A stretch of 5,359 bases of DNA, taken from Acidobacteriaceae bacterium (lineage in GTDB: Bacteria; Acidobacteriota; Terriglobia; Terriglobales; Acidobacteriaceae). A model generated the notes under the pieces. The model saw only the letters and a program-made list of their open reading frames with translations, ran no database searches and had not been told where the DNA came from. The position numbers were made by a program, and so were the translations under genes. Where the stretch lies: contig JASHTU010000135.1 in the NCBI GenBank assembly GCA_030040395.1, positions 1-5,359 on the forward strand, read 5' to 3'. Shown one piece after another: positions 4,400-5,359 of this stretch. Every line of letters begins with the position of its first letter. Within the stretch, counting starts at the first letter, position 1.

Positions 4400-5155
4400 A
4401 TGGCAGGGAGCACGTCCATCCAGGAATCCGATCTCGAGTTTGACCACGGCACGTTCGACGCCGCCGGCTTTACCGCGCACACGCTGGCCAGTTGGCAATC
4501 GCTGGCTGCGGTTATCGACCATACGCTGCTCAAACCGGAAGCCACGCGGAAGCAAGTGGAGAGCCTGTGCGAAGAGGCGGTTCGCTATCGGTTTGCCTGC
4601 GCCATGGTGAATCCCGTGTGGGCGTCGACGGCGGTGAGCGCGCTGGCCGGCAGCGGCATTCCGGTGGGCGTGGTCATCGGCTTTCCCCTGGGCGCTTCCC
4701 TGGTCTCCACGCTCCGGCAGGAGGCGGCCGCGCTCATCGGGCTGGGCGCGCGTGAGCTGGATATGGTGATTCCGATCGGCCAATTAAAAAGCGGCAACCA
4801 CCAGGCCGTGCAGCACGCCATTCACGCGGCGGTGCACGTGGCGCGTCATCACGGCGCGCTGCTCAAGGTGATCCTTGAAACCTGCTTGCTGAGCACCGAG
4901 GAGAAACTGCGCGGGGCTGAAATAGCAATCCAGGCCGGCGCGGATTTCATCAAGACTTCCACCGGGTTTTCGTCGGGCGGCGCGACTCCTGAGGACGTAG
5001 CCCTGATGCGCGGCATCGCCGGCGCCCGTTGCGGCGTAAAAGCCGCCGGCGGAATTCGCACGCTGGCCAGCGTCCGCGCCTTGCTTGAGGCCGGCGCGAA
5101 CCGCATTGGGGCGTCCGCTTCCGTGGCGATTGTGCGGGAACTCGGAGCCGAATGA
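4400..5155 (+). CDS. deoC: Deoxyribose-phosphate aldolase (class I, DERA)
   Basis: Predicted 251-residue cytoplasmic TIM-barrel aldolase that cleaves 2-deoxyribose 5-phosphate to glyceraldehyde 3-phosphate and acetaldehyde, the last step of deoxynucleoside breakdown. Motifs in order are IDHTLLKPEAT (residues 39-49), VIGFPLGA (92-99), ELDMVIPIGQLKSG (119-132), LKVILETCLLSTEEK (155-169), FIKTSTGFSSGG (183-194) and GVKAAGGIRT (212-221). By family alignment Lys185 is the Schiff-base lysine, with Lys214 and Asp121 as its catalytic partners; all are present. The first 35 or so residues are an extra, acidic N-terminal segment compared with the usual length of about 220, and no targeting signal is seen there. 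The start could instead be ATG 4379 (258 residues). It probably has its own promoter at 4280-4309. Its functional neighbour is hpt, upstream. Confidence 0.96.
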   Translation: MAGSTSIQESDLEFDHGTFDAAGFTAHTLASWQSLAAVIDHTLLKPEATRKQVESLCEEAVRYRFACAMVNPVWASTAVSALAGSGIPVGVVIGFPLGASLVSTLRQEAAALIGLGARELDMVIPIGQLKSGNHQAVQHAIHAAVHVARHHGALLKVILETCLLSTEEKLRGAEIAIQAGADFIKTSTGFSSGGATPEDVALMRGIAGARCGVKAAGGIRTLASVRALLEAGANRIGASASVAIVRELGAE

Positions 5156-5234
5156 CGTCTATCTGTACCGAGCAGGGGCTGGTAATCGCTCAGTGATCCG
5201 CCAATTCTCTCTATCCTATTTTTAACCGCCGATT

Positions 5235-5257
5235 ACACGTTGCAACGCCGCACGTGT
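5235..5257. promoter_or_regulatory. Nested palindromes, possible operator
   Basis: ACACGT (5235-5240) and ACGTGT (5252-5257) are exact inverted repeats with 11 bp between them. Overlapping the left arm is a perfect 10-bp palindrome, CGTTGCAACG (5238-5247), and within the right arm is CACGTG (5251-5256). Such overlapping symmetry is typical of sites bound by dimeric regulators, but no regulator is identified. Confidence 0.35.
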
Positions 5258-5266
5258 CGATACAGA

Positions 5267-5305
5267 CGCGATCTCGGCCGCCGCGATCTGGGCCGTCGCG
5301 ATCTA
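5267..5305. repeat. 15-bp tandem repeat, about 2.6 copies
   Basis: Unit 1 is CGCGATCTCGGCCGC (5267-5281) and unit 2 is CGCGATCTGGGCCGT (5282-5296), matching at 13 of 15 positions. A partial third unit keeps CGCGATCT (5297-5304). The last copy overlaps a small inverted repeat, GTCGC (5295-5299) with GCGAC (5306-5310). Reading frames through it close soon after, so it is probably not coding. Confidence 0.7.
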
Positions 5306-5359
5306 GCGACAATGGCGGGCGAAAACTGTTCTACTGAAGAGTGATCCCTGATTGCTGTT

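Larger units (their letters stand above)
5156..5359. other. 204-bp non-coding end of window with palindromes and tandem repeat
   Basis: No coding region is supported after the deoC stop. A T5 run at 5219-5223 has no convincing stem before it, so it is not called a terminator. The interesting structure is at 5235-5310: nested palindromes followed by a 15-bp tandem repeat. The region may be the upstream control region of a gene to the right of the window. Confidence 0.5.

Noticed and set aside
5219..5223. T5 run after deoC as an intrinsic terminator
   Set aside because: No stable stem lies immediately upstream; only a 4-bp GAGC/GCTC pairing with a long loop is visible, ending about 27 bp before the T run.
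5192..5347. AGTGATCC occurring twice (5192-5199 and 5340-5347)
   Set aside because: An 8-bp match 148 bp apart with no flanking similarity is likely chance.
1..5359. CRISPR array, tRNA or rRNA genes
   Set aside because: No regularly spaced long repeats, cloverleaf with the TTCGA-type loop, or rRNA core sequence is visible on either strand.

Overview
The window is about 5.4 kb of GC-rich bacterial DNA with every recognisable gene on the + strand. It holds the 3' end of an unidentified gene, a ten-helix EamA/DMT-type exporter, two tandem paralogous aldo/keto reductases with twin-arginine (Tat) signal sequences, hypoxanthine phosphoribosyltransferase (hpt) and deoxyribose-phosphate aldolase (deoC). 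The high GC content, the loose spacing of same-strand genes, the Tat-tagged aldo/keto reductases and the short degenerate tandem tracts between genes are compatible with an acidobacterium of the Terriglobia type. That assignment is an inference; no marker gene is present to prove it.

Layout. Bases 1-76 are the tail of a gene. Bases 77-248 carry two families of 7-8 bp degenerate repeats. The exporter spans 249-1190. A 172-bp gap with a 16-bp palindrome and an inverted repeat precedes the first reductase (1363-2244). A 204-bp gap with a terminator-like hairpin precedes the second (2449-3330), which begins at a GTG. A 326-bp gap without a supported gene follows, then hpt (3657-4202), which appears to be transcribed without a leader. 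After 197 bp comes deoC (4400-5155), with the best-looking promoter of the window. The last 204 bp are non-coding and contain nested palindromes and a 15-bp tandem repeat, probably regulatory DNA for a gene beyond the window.

How the genes relate. hpt (purine base salvage from PRPP) and deoC (breakdown of deoxyribose 5-phosphate) both belong to nucleotide salvage, but the gap and the separate promoter signals argue against a tight operon. The reductase pair is the most interesting part. The copies are the same length (293 aa) and align without gaps. They are about 96-97% identical in two blocks and only about 78% identical in the block between, which carries all four predicted catalytic residues. 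This mosaic fits gene conversion between old duplicates with the active-site segment kept distinct. Both copies also have Glu where the family normally has the catalytic Asp, and both appear to be exported. No wholly new multi-gene system is evident; the mosaic exported reductase pair is the best candidate for something not described.
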